Shown: in pieces, positions 44,731 to 56,227 of the stretch
Numbering within the stretch: position 1 is the stretch's first letter
How the letters are laid out: every line of letters begins with the position of its first letter
Assembly: GCA_036936625.1 (NCBI GenBank)
Contig: JAUPFT010000008.1
Coordinates: 22,555,374 to 22,619,373 of the forward strand
Direction of reading: 5' to 3'
Length of the DNA: 64,000 nucleotides
Source of the DNA: Parnassius smintheus behrii
Taxonomy: Eukaryota; Arthropoda; Insecta; Lepidoptera; Papilionidae
Program-made: the position numbers and the translations under genes
The notes under the pieces: generated by a model
Seen by the model: only the letters and a program-made list of their open reading frames with translations
Told to the model about the DNA's origin: nothing
The model's database searches: none

Positions 44731-45032
44731 CGTGGTAGAGCCATGCTGCAGCTATATAAGAGGTATAGTTGTAGCACGCATGGATCGGCTCGACCGGGGA
44801 AGGACCACGTTCTCACAGAATACCAGCGTAAAGTAGCAGCTAAATACTGCTGTGTTTTGTATGTTCAGTGTAGAGAAACGAACATTCTTTTTACTGGAAA
44901 CAAGGTATTAGATCTAAATCTTCACGGCTGACAACGCATCGGCGTTTTGATTCGTAATCGAGGATAGATGTAGATGTCTATGGGCCGCAACACTTACCAT
45001 CAGGTGAACTGTGTGCTCGTTTGTCACCCTCA
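44731..45032 (+). repeat. Short LINE-ended repeat, copy 4 (full length, ~300 bp)
   Basis: Complete from cgtggtagagccatgctgca to accatcaggtgaactgtgtg…ttgtcaccct. It includes ggctcgaccggggaaggacc, agaataccagcgtaaagtag, ttactggaaacaaggtatt and aatcgaggatagatgtagat. No tRNA-type promoter boxes are obvious. Confidence 0.88.
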
Positions 45033-45647
45033 TAACAATAAATTAAAACTTTTAAGTTAAACCTAAACCTGTAAATTATTCAAGCACTTAATATAATACT
45101 ATAAAATTAATACATTTGATGATATCTACAAAACAAATATCCTAGTCAACGTGTAACCCAACATAACATTGTAAGACGCATATGTGGCGATTTTATCCTG
45201 GCGAAATAGCGTTATAAATTGAAGGTAATATATTGTGGAAACATGGCAAAAATCCCCTTTTTATCCCCGTAGAGTTATTTTTACACGATGTTGCCCGAAA
45301 TTGAGCAATGTTATTGTGTTGTAATTTAGACATACAATTTTGTACATCGATATAATGTATAAAGTCTGTTGAAGTTATCCTGAAGTATTATTGTTTAGCT
45401 TTAATTCGGGTTAAATATTTTAGATTTATGTTATATAAAGATATCGTTGAACTAAATTTTAATCTCTAGAACATCATTTTACAAAAGTGCCGTTTAGAAG
45501 AATATTTTTATTCTACAGTCAAGTTTTTGCCAATAATGAATGGGCATCATATTAGTCTTAATAAATAGCAGTTCGTTGTAAAATTAATTTAGAAGTATTT
45601 TCGATATATCTAGGATAAATAGTTTCTATATGTTTATAATAATTACC
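45033..45647. other. AT-rich sequence, no gene seen
   Basis: No coding frame or repeat that I can identify. Confidence 0.4.
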
Positions 45648-45848
45648 TTGTAGCGGCGGCGTAAGAAAATCCACTACAGCCATATTATTCCGTGAGTTTC
45701 TTAAGAGGTGACATATGAAAACAAATCAGGAGATGGGCAGCAGCATCTTTCAAATAACGACTAAAAAGAAATAAACTATGATTGCCAAACTGCTTGCAAT
45801 CTATTGGGGAGGCCTTTGTTCAGCAGTGGACTTTAATAGGCTGTAATG
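45648..45848 (+). repeat. SINE-like repeat with RTE-type 3' tail
   Basis: Body shared with 38452-38640 (tagcggcggcgtaagaaaat, gagatgggcagcagcatc, aataacgactaaaaa). The end encodes the RTE C-terminus in sense (ggaggcctttgttcagcagt, then gact), so the 3' part derives from an RTE LINE. This suits a SINE mobilised by RTE machinery. Confidence 0.65.
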
Positions 45849-45899
45849 GTAGCGGCTAATATTGATATCAATTATTATATTACAGTTAGGTACACAAAT

Positions 45900-46560
45900 T
45901 AATTAATTGAGGTGAATGAGTTCGTATATTTGGGATGTGTATTCAGCAGGGATGGGAGATATGATAAGGATATTGAACGACGAGTGAATGCAAGAAATAA
46001 AGTAAACTTGGCTCTAAACTCTATTGTGAAAAGTCAGAATGTGTCAAAAAAAGCACGTATGGCAATTCACAATGCTGTATTAGTCCCTACTTTAGCATAT
46101 GGTAGTGAAAGTGGGGTGTGGCAGAAGAAGCACGAGAGTGGAATAAATGCAGTAGAAATGCGGTCGTTAAGGAGTATGTTTACTCTGAATCTGAGTGACA
46201 GGGTGAGAAACTGTGTGATAAAAGAAGATTGTGGTTTGCAAGATGATGCAGTGACCAGGATTAAGAAAGGAATGCTTCGGTGGTTTGGTCATGTAGAAAA
46301 AATGAATGTGAAAAGACTGACAAAGCAAATATATGTTGCAGAAGTGAATGGCAGAGTCGGAAAGGGACGTCTTAGGCGGAAGTTTGTCGACCAAATTGGC
46401 GATATATTAAAAATGGGCCAAATTAAGAGTACCCTTAACCGACGAGCATGTATGCGTAGGTATATGGATGTGGAAAAGGCGAGAGAGGTATGTCAGGATC
46501 ATGCTAAATGGAAGTATGTAGTCTCTGCCTACCCCTCTGGGTGACTGGCGTGAGTGTTTA
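45900..46560 (+). pseudogene. RTE-like LINE fragment, C-terminal 210 residues open
   Basis: The frame from 45912 reads EFVYLGCVFSRDGRYDKDIERR, ARMAIHNAVLVPTLAYGSES, MRSLRSMFTLNLSDRVRN, MLRWFGHVEKMN and GKGRLRRKFVDQIGDILKMG, the post-RT region of the family seen at 26.1-28.3 kb and, on the minus strand, at 56.6-57.0 kb. The RT active site is missing, so this is a 5'-truncated copy. It remains open to its natural stop at 46544, suggesting fairly recent insertion. Confidence 0.85.
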
Positions 46561-47058
46561 TGTATGTTTACTCTCTCTACCAACTCTACCTTAACTCTAC
46601 CTTATTACGAGTATAAATCTATCTAAAACGCCCAATAATACATGAATAAAGTCGGTGTTTGTTTTTTACACAATGAAACGAAAAAGTAGCCACTAAGAAA
46701 AAATAAAGACGAAAAAGTTTTCGATGTTCATTAAGGTTTTAAGAAGCCTGAATGACCTTGACAGAACGCCGACCCCAGAGATTTAGCCAACGTCAACTCC
46801 GTATAGCGGTTACGCTCTGTACTACTTAGACAAGTGCAAAGATTAACAGACCGCAGAGTTAACAAGTATATAAGTTATGTACTGACTATTATGCTGCGCA
46901 TCAATAAGAGTCATTACGCGTGCACGGTGTTTAGTCCATTGCACGATGTGCTGCTGTAGCTTCATCCGTTAGGCATCGCAAGCTATCAAGTATTTAAATT
47001 TTTAGTACGTAAGTGTTTTCATTATATTTTTTCAATCGTACTTATTTGTTTCGTATTA
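46561..47058. other. AT-rich sequence, no gene seen
   Basis: 3' UTR of the preceding LINE fragment for perhaps the first 100 bp, then nothing recognisable. Confidence 0.4.
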
Positions 47059-47059
47059 G

Positions 47060-47140
47060 AGCCGTGGTAGCTCGTGGACTAAGCGCTCAACTCAGGTTCG
47101 ATCACCGCTAGCACCAATGAAGTCGTGAAATGTAATTGCA
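47060..47140 (+). repeat. tRNA-related SINE head
   Basis: ccgtggtagctcgtggacta resembles box A and caggttcgatcacc box B, ~30 nt apart. The rest is not a tRNA. A decayed SINE. Confidence 0.5.
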
Positions 47141-47892
47141 AAAAAAACACCGATCACGCGCTTTTCGTGACGCAGCGTCGCTAAAAATAACCTAACATGG
47201 AATTTGTCGTACATTTATTTTCAATAAAATTCGTTATTAATTTCAATATAATGCTTGTTTCTGTTTATTTATTGTGTTATATTACTTGTTTTACTGCTTT
47301 TACTTTATTGCAAATAGACTTTAATTGTATTTTCATGGTAAAAGTATATACATACCCAGCGCAAGACAGCAGCGTGAATATCACAATTATTTCTATATTA
47401 TTCGAAATTATTAACGTAAAAAGATAAATTATATACAACTACAACAAAACTTTAGTAACAATTTTATAATAAAACACTATGATAAACACTAATAACATAC
47501 TAGAAAACTCAAAATATCAACACGCCACACCTGACAGGCGTACGAAATGAACGTAAATTATAAATACCATAGATAGAAAATTTCACATGGAGCCCATAAT
47601 ACCAAAGTTCTTCACAGACAAGTAGTCTCAAACTATAAGTTTTTATGGTTTAAAGTGCTGTGGGTAGGTGTGGTCGGATCCGACCGCTCGGAATTTGACA
47701 GAATATCACATTGATCGGATCCGACCGTGTGCATATTGAAGAGTTAATATATACGTATATAGGTATTTATAATAAAAATAATAAACAAGCTGCAAGGTTC
47801 AATTGATAGTGTTTCTTGTAAACACACTTGTCAAATCGCTGTTCTCATTTTTTCCATGATGAATTGTGAAATGTAGTCAAGATAAATATTGT

Positions 47893-47896
<4 letters not shown>
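47141..47896. other. AT-rich sequence with two GGATCC-centred palindromes
   Basis: No gene. The palindrome ggtcggatccgacc occurs near 47672-47685 and a close match (gatcggatccgacc) near 47713-47726. Confidence 0.6.
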
Positions 47897-47951
<55 letters not shown>

Positions 47952-47954
47952 CGC

Positions 47955-47993
<39 letters not shown>

Positions 47994-48041
47994 TGGTTGC
48001 GTGCGTGCGTGCGTGCGTGCGTGCGTACGTACGTGCGTACG

Positions 48042-48097
<56 letters not shown>

Positions 48098-48113
48098 TGT
48101 GTGTGTGCGTGCA

Positions 48114-48153
<40 letters not shown>

Positions 48154-48315
48154 TGTGCGCATGTGCGCGTGTGCGCGTGTGCGCGTGCGTGTGCGTGTGC
48201 GCGTGTGCGCGTGTGTGCGTGTGTGCGTGTGAGCGTGCGCGCGTGCGCGTGCGTGTGCGTGTGCGTGTGCGTGTGCGTGTGCGTTTGCGTGTGTGCGTGT
48301 GTGTGTGTGTGTGTT
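47897..48315. repeat. ~420-bp (GT)n / (GTGC)n microsatellite
   Basis: Pure GT, then mostly GTGC tetramers, then mixed GTGCGC/GTGTGC units. Apart from a few interruptions (for example ggttgc near 47996) purines and pyrimidines alternate throughout, so it could adopt Z-DNA. The open frames over it (poly Cys-Val on plus, His-Ala/Thr on minus) are composition artefacts. Confidence 0.97.
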
Positions 48316-48789
48316 GATAGTAGAGCGGGTTCGCTGGCAGGATGTCGACTGGAGAGAGTGCAGTAGCAGTAGGATGAGCAATGATAACACTTCTTGAGAG
48401 TTTCTTCTATTTATTTTCTTCTTGTTATTTCTTACACTTGCCGGATTCGGAATGCCTAACCACGAAAAGCACCCCTTTTTATAGGCGCCTCTGACCAATC
48501 ACAATTCTTAAATTTTGTGCACGGCACTAATGGATTCCCGTCAACCAATCAGAGCGCGGGCGACTTTTTCTATGGAAAACTTACAAATCCCTTTTTTGTG
48601 ATAAGACATCCCTTACAAAGTTTTTATACATTTCTGGTATTAGAACGAATTTATATTTATCATATTACGCACTAAATATTCTCAAAAACCTTAATTTGTA
48701 CCTTAAAATAATAAAAATACTGAAGCGGTCATCTTACGGTATAGCTTCCTAGTAGCTAAGCTTATGCATGCGTTAGCGCACGTCAGTGA
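48316..48789. other. Non-coding sequence with a promoter-like minus-strand segment
   Basis: No gene. It holds the TATA/CCAAT arrangement listed separately; the remainder is ordinary AT-rich DNA. Confidence 0.4.
48473..48550 (-). promoter_or_regulatory. Candidate minus-strand core promoter (TATA plus two CCAAT boxes)
   Basis: On the minus strand TATAAAAAGGGG lies at 48484-48473. Two CCAAT boxes (GATTGG on minus; ccaatc on plus at 48495-48500 and 48545-48550) lie upstream, 50 bp apart. Transcription would head left through the GT/GTGC tract, where no gene is seen. It could be the remains of an LTR or of a gene promoter. Confidence 0.35.
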
Positions 48790-49022
48790 AAACTGTCGTT
48801 GCGCCCTCCTTTCTGCCAAGGAGGGTCGCGTTCGTATACGGCTTAGAGATCTCCAGTCAGATCGTTAAGCCATTTCCTAAAAGGTGGTGTTTAGTGGGTA
48901 AAAGTCGCCACATAACCACGCAGCCGGCTGCGTGGTATGCTATGAGCATTCACCACCTCCCTCCCCCGCTTTCCGGAGGGTTGCCCATATTTGCTTCGGG
49001 CGCAAAAAAAAAAAAAAAAAAA
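48790..49022 (+). repeat. GC-rich poly(A)-tailed insert with a 22-bp palindrome
   Basis: A GC-rich segment (gttgcgccctcctttctgcc, ggaaaggtgg-like boxes, cttcgggcgc) ends in ~20 A at 49003-49022, like a retroposed sequence. A perfect 22-bp palindrome (accacgcagcc and its complement) lies at 48916-48937. I cannot assign it to a family; it may be a SINE or the 3' end of a LINE. Confidence 0.5.
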
Positions 49023-49145
49023 TTAGCGCACGTAGCGTCGACAGGCGGCAGGAATGCACAATATTAAATTACGACAACAACATCATGCTTGCTAATCCTA
49101 AAAACTATGCAGAGTATACTTAAACATCTTTTTGACTAAGTCTAT

Positions 49146-49431
49146 CTTAACGCAGTTCTAAGTTACAATAGAAAACGAAATTAAATAAGTAATTAAAATC
49201 ACGTATCGTCGCTATCTATCTTAACGTAGTTTTAAATTACAATAAAAACAATATTAATCAAGTAATTAAATTCACATTTCGTCGCTAACATTCTTAACGT
49301 AGTTATAGATTACAAGAAGAACAAAATTAAATTAGTAATTAAATTCACATTTTGTTACTAACATTCTTAACGTAGTTTTAGAGTACAAAAAGAAAAAAAT
49401 TAAATAAGTAAATAAATTCACCTTTCGTCGC

Positions 49432-49433
<2 letters not shown>
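49146..49433. repeat. ~73-bp minisatellite, four copies
   Basis: Units start with cttaacg(c/t)agtt at 49146, 49220, 49293 and 49366 and end with gtcgcta (gttacta in copy 3). Each contains ttaaat(a/t)agtaattaaa-type sequence. The array ends in (AT)n. Confidence 0.93.

Positions 49434-49465
<32 letters not shown>
49434..49465. repeat. (AT)n microsatellite
   Basis: About 15 AT units directly after the minisatellite and at the 3' edge of a minus-strand LINE remnant. Confidence 0.97.
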
Positions 49466-49469
<4 letters not shown>

Positions 49470-49470
<1 letters not shown>

Positions 49471-51600
49471 TTAATTAAATTGGCACATGGTGTATTTAAC
49501 TTTCTACTTACAACTCAGTCAAAGTTTGAAAAGAAAGATTTTGTCTGTTATTAATCCTCTTGTGTAAACCATTTCTCACAGAAATATTGTTTATAACTGG
49601 CATGGTTTCCAAAAGCATGATTCAGTGTCAGCTGTATATAATCAATCAGGTCCTGACCTCTTTTGACATTAATTTTTTCTTCATTCGGACGCAAACTCAT
49701 TAGTTTATTATTTGTTATATTTTTTCTGCAACATATTGGGAAACAGAAACTTTTTATTCAGTATTGATCACACCTATTGAAGGTCATTTTTTATGTATGA
49801 AACCCAGTGAGGCATAAAAAATATCTTTCAATCACGAATGTTACAATTAACTTCACGTAACAAATTAGAAACAGCTAGATAGCGATCAAACTTCCCAGGG
49901 GTTATTGTTATTCATAAATTCCTTGCTATCATAATAACACTTTTCATACAAACTTAGTTTAATAAGTTTTTGAACTTTGTGCAAGTCAAACCTTGCATAT
50001 TTTTAGGATTTTGTTGTAAAATTGTTTACGTCGACCTAACAATGAATTACTGACTGAGTGGAGTCGAGTAACTGGTACTACTAGCTTGTGTCTGTTCCTA
50101 GATTTTACAGAATGAATATCGCTTATTTTTGTAAAACTACTTTTATTTTTGTATACCTACATTATATTTTCATAAATGTATTGAAAGGCAAAATTTAATA
50201 TATTAAATTCTTTAAATTTTTGTCTGAGCAAATCTTTAGGTTTTGAATCATAGATTGCTCTTATGGCCCTCTTCTGCAAAACACATATAATTTCGGTGTC
50301 AGTTACGTGTCCTTAAAGAAAATACCATAAGACGTTGTGTTATGTATAATAGCTAAAATAAACTTGTCTAGCTGTTTCAACACTGATAAGACTTCTAACC
50401 TTTTTACAGCATATACTGCAGAACTAAGCCTGCTTGCTGCTTTTGATACATGGGGGCCCCATTAAAGCTTTCCGTCTAGTGTGATTCCAAGAAAATTTGT
50501 GATATCAGCAAGACTCAGCTCCTCCCCATTTTAACTTGCATTAGTACTAACATGTTTGACAATCAGATTTATGAATTTCATACATTTATTTGTAATGCCA
50601 TTTAATTACATATTATTAACTTTAAACGTATTTAATAATTTAGATATAGTATAATTTTCTTTGTCATAATTTAGTAACTGTCGTTTTACTTTAATCATTA
50701 ATGAAGTATCATCAGCAAATAAAACTATATCAGGGTTATTCCCTACTATGTAAGGTAAGTCATTAATGTATACAAGAAACAGATAGGGATCGAGAATTTA
50801 GCCCTGAGGCACATCCATTTGTAATACAAATCGATGTGCCTCACCCTCGACCCGGAAGAACTCTAACATATGTAAAGAATATGTATTAATGACAACTTTT
50901 TAGCGTTCTGTTACTTAAATATGATATAATTAATTTAAGAACATCACTCCTTACACCATAGTGTTGAAGTTTCCTGATTAATGTTTCATAGTGAACGCAA
51001 TCGAAGACTTTGGATAGGTCACAGAATATATATACCCAAAGCTTCCTGTGAATTCTTCTTTGCATTGAAGATATATTTAATCAGCTCAACATCAGCATCA
51101 GATTACGAGCGACCCCTTGTAAAACCGGATTGATTTTAGGTACTAGTACCTTATTTAAATTAAAAAATTAATAATAAAAAATAGTTCTAAATTGGTAAGG
51201 TCTTATGTACTATCAGATTTAAATAAAAGTATTACTTTACTATGTTTCAATAAATCGGGATACACATTAGATTTGATACTAGTATTAAAAATAATACATA
51301 GTTGAAGGTGCGATTGTATTTATTATAGGCACAATAACTTTAACGGAAATCTCCCACAGATCTGCAGTTCTCTTAATATCAATAATTTTAAAATATTTTA
51401 CAATATGTTTTGATGATACTTTATGAAATGTAAAATTCTTTGTACACGCATTTACATTTTCTTTAAGTAATGATTCGGCGACGGCATTTGAAGAATTCAG
51501 TGGCTTATTGGTTAAGATCTGAATTCTGATCTGAATTCTGACTGTATACAAAAAGTACTCTGTGCGACAGAGCTCGGGGTGGATTACAGTCTCCCGAACT
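49470..51600 (-). pseudogene. Heavily decayed Jockey-like LINE
   Basis: Minus-strand fragments in changing frames: a pre-RT region (FTFHKVSSKHIVKYFK … ISVKVI near 51400), SGFTRGRS near 51120, VLHYETLIRKLQHYGV near 50970, a motif B-like VPQG…LDPYLFLVYINDLPY near 50790, the catalytic FADDTSLMIKV near 50715, then FLGITLDGKL near 50490 and a degenerate C-terminus. Multiple stops and shifts. The order is complete from pre-RT to 3' end. The (AT)n tract at 49434 is the likely 3' edge. Confidence 0.78.
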
Positions 51601-53374
51601 GTCAAATATATATTTATTATTTAAATATTAATATTATTCTTAAAAGCAATTTTGGTAGAAATAATTCGAGCATGTTACAGTAATACAAGGACAATATTTT
51701 ATTATAACTGACAGGAAACTTACGAAAGTCACCTAGTAACGTTATCTTTTTACGTATTCTGTAAAAAAAAAATTAAGCTTATTTTTTATTGATTTAAACG
51801 AATTTAGGAGGATTTGGGGTATAATTTTAAATATATATAATTAGTAATAACTTTTACTGTTTGTATTTATTTTCTAAAATTGTTTAAATTTTTGATCTGA
51901 AATTTTACATCCAATGTTTAAGTATATAATGCAATGTAACAGAACAATTCGGTATTAAATTGTTTTACATTTCGTAAACAGACTCATTGTTGCGTGGCCA
52001 CGAGAATTTTTATCCCTGTGAATAATTCTCTAGCGTAGGTTGTAAATAGAGGCATGGAGGAGCAAACTTTTACTAGTACACTGCTGCAAAATGAAATTTG
52101 CGATTCATGATCGTTTTTCACGAACGAATGAACTGTTCCTTGGATTTACATATAATATAAATATATATTCACGTTGCAGTCTTTAAACTTGCTATAACTA
52201 AACACAAAATATTAAAATATATCAATAATATCATAATATAATTTGTAATATTTACCACATCAATTTAATTATATTTAAAAAAATGGTCTGTTGCGTGTGG
52301 AACATATCCCATTCTATAAAATATTGATATTACATTCTGTAAAAATATTCGAAAGAATATTACGTATATGAGAATTGTATAAATATATATTATGCGCCAA
52401 AGCTTCGTCTCGAATGGAAATAACCTTAACCCATTCCTGTTGCCAATTAACTGTATTTTTCTTGCTATTTTTTTTTCGCTGCTAGTTTGTACACTAGCTC
52501 AGTTTAATGGATTTGAAAAAGAAATAATTAAAAAAATTTGAGAGCCATTTTAATTTGAGGTTGTGAGGAATTTTATGTTAGTTCTATAAGGTGATGACGG
52601 ATTTGTGGCCTTCTTTGTTTGAAGTGACACCATCAGGTGGTGTGTCAGCTAGTTAATCATTCAGCAAACGCTTAATATAGAGAGCAATTCAAACAATATA
52701 AGTCTAATTCAAGTTAAAAACTCCATAAGTTATGATGGTGTGATACGTTAGGATTGACGGAATAAAATTACATAGATTGCTTTTGCATGATCAGAACTCT
52801 AATAATGAAGGTACACTAACATTCCTGAAATATATTTATTGTAACACATATTTAAAAGTTCTAAGTTGTACGTGCTTATATTATAAATACCTTGAGACAG
52901 AAATCATATGAAGAGGAATAACATTTGGTCCAATCATAATATGAGAAACTGAATATATTCTATTTTACCTTCACACAGAAGGTTAGTTAATCAAGCGGCA
53001 TTTATGGAACCGTGGCTATAAGCTTACGATATATCAACAAGATGTAATAATTCACTTATTCAATTTTAATTTAAACTTAATAAGCTAATTGTTAAAGGTC
53101 AGATTTTATGCCTTTTGGCATTCTTTACGTGTTAAAATTGGATTATATTTTACATAGAAAGTGAGCGAATAACTTATTTCAAACAGTATAAAGTGTTTGT
53201 GTAAACCTTATTCATATAAAGAATAGCGGAATTTTAACAATACCCCAGGCTGAGAGTCTGTGTTACTTTTACTATTAGTATATCTTTGCTCAATGATTTT
53301 GATAAGGTTAATTTAATAAGAAGTACTTTCAAAAAACAACGGTTTAAAAATGTAAGTGATTTAAAATGCAAATA
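51601..53374. other. AT-rich sequence, no gene seen
   Basis: Long AT-rich stretch without a coding frame. A short hairpin-like gacaccatcaggtggtgtgtc lies near 52627. Confidence 0.4.
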
Positions 53375-54020
53375 CAAATGGCGGCCTTATCGCTTAGAAG
53401 CGATCTCTACCAGGCACCCATTGCTGAGAATAAAGTTAACTGTGAAAAAGGGTAAGGGTGTCGTAGGTTGTTGGAAAATACACACGACATAAATATAATT
53501 ATATAATTGATAAATTCACTCAAAATACATACAATTCATACAAACATATAGACATACATATATGAGAGAAGAAAGGATTAAACAATTAAGTGTAATCAAA
53601 ACCTTAACGTAAGGAAGAATAAGTAGGTAGTACTTTTTAGAGGAATGACTATTCAAGTAGGAAAGAAGTACGCTTTGACAAGTTTTTTAAACTTTTCAAT
53701 AGACGGTGCAATTCTAATGTACAGCGGTAGGGAGTTCTAGAGCCTAACAACTTCAATAGAAAAAAAATTAGCATAGAAGGAAGTGTTATGAGATAAGATT
53801 TTTAGGGTGATGTTTTTATCAGAGCGAAGAGAGCGACATTCAGTGTCTTCAGGAAACCCAAATCGCTCTTTAAGTTAAGCAGGGGAAGTGGGATTGAATA
53901 GAATACAGTATAAAAGAGAAAAAATGTGGATACCTATGTAGGAAACATGATTATATTTTCGAAGTCCAAATATCTCAAGTTTATCAAGCAACTCCTTATG
54001 CGATATTGAGATAACACGTG
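53375..54020 (-). pseudogene. CR1-type LINE 3' end, decayed
   Basis: The minus strand gives the C-terminus of the family at 28.3-31.2 kb (for example FGLRKYNH-like sequence near 53950, and an RLWNSLPL-like segment near 53740) in broken frames. The 3' UTR includes gcggccttatcgct and a hairpin at 53389-53404. Confidence 0.8.
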
Positions 54021-54069
54021 ACAGCATAATTAAAATTGTATTTTCACCTCAATAGTGCCTCCGAACGGA

Positions 54070-54665
54070 TAGGTCAATAGATGAATATGGACAAAACAAA
54101 CATCATTTTTAATGGTCATGTCACACCTATGCCGGTAGTTGTTGGGAGCACTAAGCTCGAAGTTGTTGACGGGTATGTTTACCTGGTACAAATAGTCCAA
54201 CAAGTCCAACTTCGACCGAGAGGTCAATCGACGGATTCAACTCAGCTGGGCAACGTTCGGGAAATTACGACACATCTGCTCGTCGGGTATCTTAAAACAA
54301 CTAGTTTGTACGACCAGTGCATGTTGCGAGTGATGACTTACGGATCTGAGACGTAATCCTTCACTGCTGGCCCTAAGAGGACACTCAAGGTCGCTCAGCG
54401 AGCTATGGAGAGGGCTATGCTGTGGGTCTCTCTGCGAGATAAACTTAGAAATGAGGATATTCGCAGTAGAACTAGAGTGACCGACATAGTTCAACGGATT
54501 AGTAAGCTGAAATGGCAATGAGCCGGCCGTATAGCTCGAAGAACCGTTAGGAAAAAAAGGTTCTCGAGTGGCAGCTTCATACCGGTAAGCGTAGTATAGA
54601 GCAACCCCCCACTAGATGGAGTGACGACGTGGTGCAGGAAGTCGATGGACTATGATAGAGAATGA
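54070..54665 (+). pseudogene. RTE-type LINE fragment (post-RT)
   Basis: Plus-strand frame from 54081 (MNMDKTNIIFNGHVTPMPVV, LEVVDGYVYL, QCMLRVMTYGSET), a stop at 54354, then continuing AQRAMERAMLWVSLRDKLRNED, VTDIVQRISKLKWQ, a stop, AGRIARRTV. Matches the families at 40.5-41.7 and 59.4-60.2 kb. Confidence 0.88.
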
Positions 54666-54831
54666 TGATGATGATGAAATTTTTAAATTATTTTATAAAT
54701 TTGCATTTTATACGAGATAGGTGTGAATGAAAAGTCACTATTTGTTTATAAAATATCGATATTTAGTTCACGTTTCCAACCAAATTTCGATATTCGTTGA
54801 TGATATTATTTGATGATTTTTTAAAGCATTG

Positions 54832-55031
54832 GATAACAAAAGAGCACACAGTCCATCCGATGGTAAGTGGATGCTGTAGTCCATATACATGAACATTTAT
54901 CCTCAAAACGCAAATGCGTTGTCACCCTTGAGAACTAAGATGGAATACCTCGATTCCAGTAAAAAGGTTCTCCGGGTCTCTACACTCACCATACGAAACA
55001 CAACAGCATTACGTTAGTATTTTACGCTGGT
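54832..55031 (-). repeat. Short LINE-ended repeat, copy 5 (5' truncated)
   Basis: The plus strand reads gagcacacagtccatccgat, aacgcaaatgcgttgtcacc, ctccgggtctctacactcac and tacgctggtattc, the reverse complement of the 3' two thirds of the family. Confidence 0.8.
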
Positions 55032-55239
55032 ATTCAAAAATATTTAAAAATGTTACAGAAATAGGTAAATATACAGGAAGGTGTTTAAACAGGTTAATAA
55101 TAATAATAATTAGCCTGTTCCGTTATAATGATACACATAAACGAAAAACATATTAAATAAAACATTGTTAAATCATATTGTTTCTTTTATAATTTCGTAT
55201 TTCTATTTATAAACATTTTAAAATAAATTAAAGAACAAA

Positions 55240-55642
55240 GGGTGCGTTTGGCAGAAAAAAGCGCTAGCAAGCGCTTATAAGCGCTAAAATAGTTTTCGGC
55301 CAGGACACGATTGCTACTTCAGTAGCGCTGACACAATCCGCCATTTTGCTTATTTAATTTGTTTGTTTTGAAGTAGAGTTTATCAGTTGTTTTGTGCAAT
55401 ATTAGTTTTAAGTAATATAATGACATGAATAAACATATACATGCTATTAAAAAATCATGATTGGTAAGTTTTTAATATGAATACCTTACAAACATATGTT
55501 TAAATTAGGTTAGATTCCCCGGTTAAAACTAACATCGTGTCCTGGAGGAAAATAGCTACTTACGATTTGACAGCGCTTACCGCTTACGATCGCCATTTTG
55601 CTTGCAAGCGCTTGCTTGCGCTTTTTTCTGCCAAACGCACCC
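55240..55642. mobile_element. MITE-like element with long terminal inverted repeats, ~403 bp
   Basis: Ends are GGGTGCGTTTGGCAGAAAAA at the left and its exact reverse complement at the right. Imperfect inverted similarity continues inward through AGCGCT-rich DNA to a shared ccaggacacgat box (about 55302 and, inverted, 55531). Target duplication is either CAAAG (55236-55240 and 55642-55646, if the element starts GGTGCG) or AAA (if it starts GGGTGCG). No coding region: a non-autonomous DNA transposon of undetermined superfamily. Confidence 0.88.
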
Positions 55643-56227
55643 AAAGTTTTGTGTTGACAGAAATGTCACAAAGTGTAATTTACTGCAATCGACCCATTTC
55701 TGAGAACGTGCGCCTAATGTATTACTCCCTTGGGAAATTAACTTTATCCATAATATGTTGTGTTCACCCTACACATTTTCACCTATTATTATTTATACAC
55801 ACTTTTGTCACTCAAATTTTTGTGTAATAATATACAATTTAAACGGAAGATAAAACTGTATGACCTTTTTGTAATGTTATAACTATAGTATACTTTACTC
55901 CATTTTTTATATTTTTTAATTTTAAATTACCGAATATTTTATTCATTATTTGTATTTACAAATACACATTGTTTGATACCATATTATCCTTATTCACTAC
56001 TTGAATATATAGAAGGTATAAAATCATCAAATAACTTCATTGTATAAGAAACGTTAATACATTGTTTGTAATTAGTAGTTCGTTAGCGTTAGTTTGCGAA
56101 AATTCATTATATTATTTAGTCTATTTCGCCTTAGGATGCTTCGTATTGAAGAGAACCAAGGTATAACCATCGATGATGGTGTATCTTTTCTAGTGTAATA
56201 ATGTTGGGATTGGTGGTTTATTTTAAT
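55643..56227. other. AT-rich sequence, no gene seen
   Basis: No coding frame or repeat that I can identify. Confidence 0.4.

Noticed and set aside
47845..48498. 217-codon frame rich in His, Thr, Ala and Arg, and matching Cys-Val frames on the other strand
   Set aside because: Direct translation of the GT/GTGC microsatellite.
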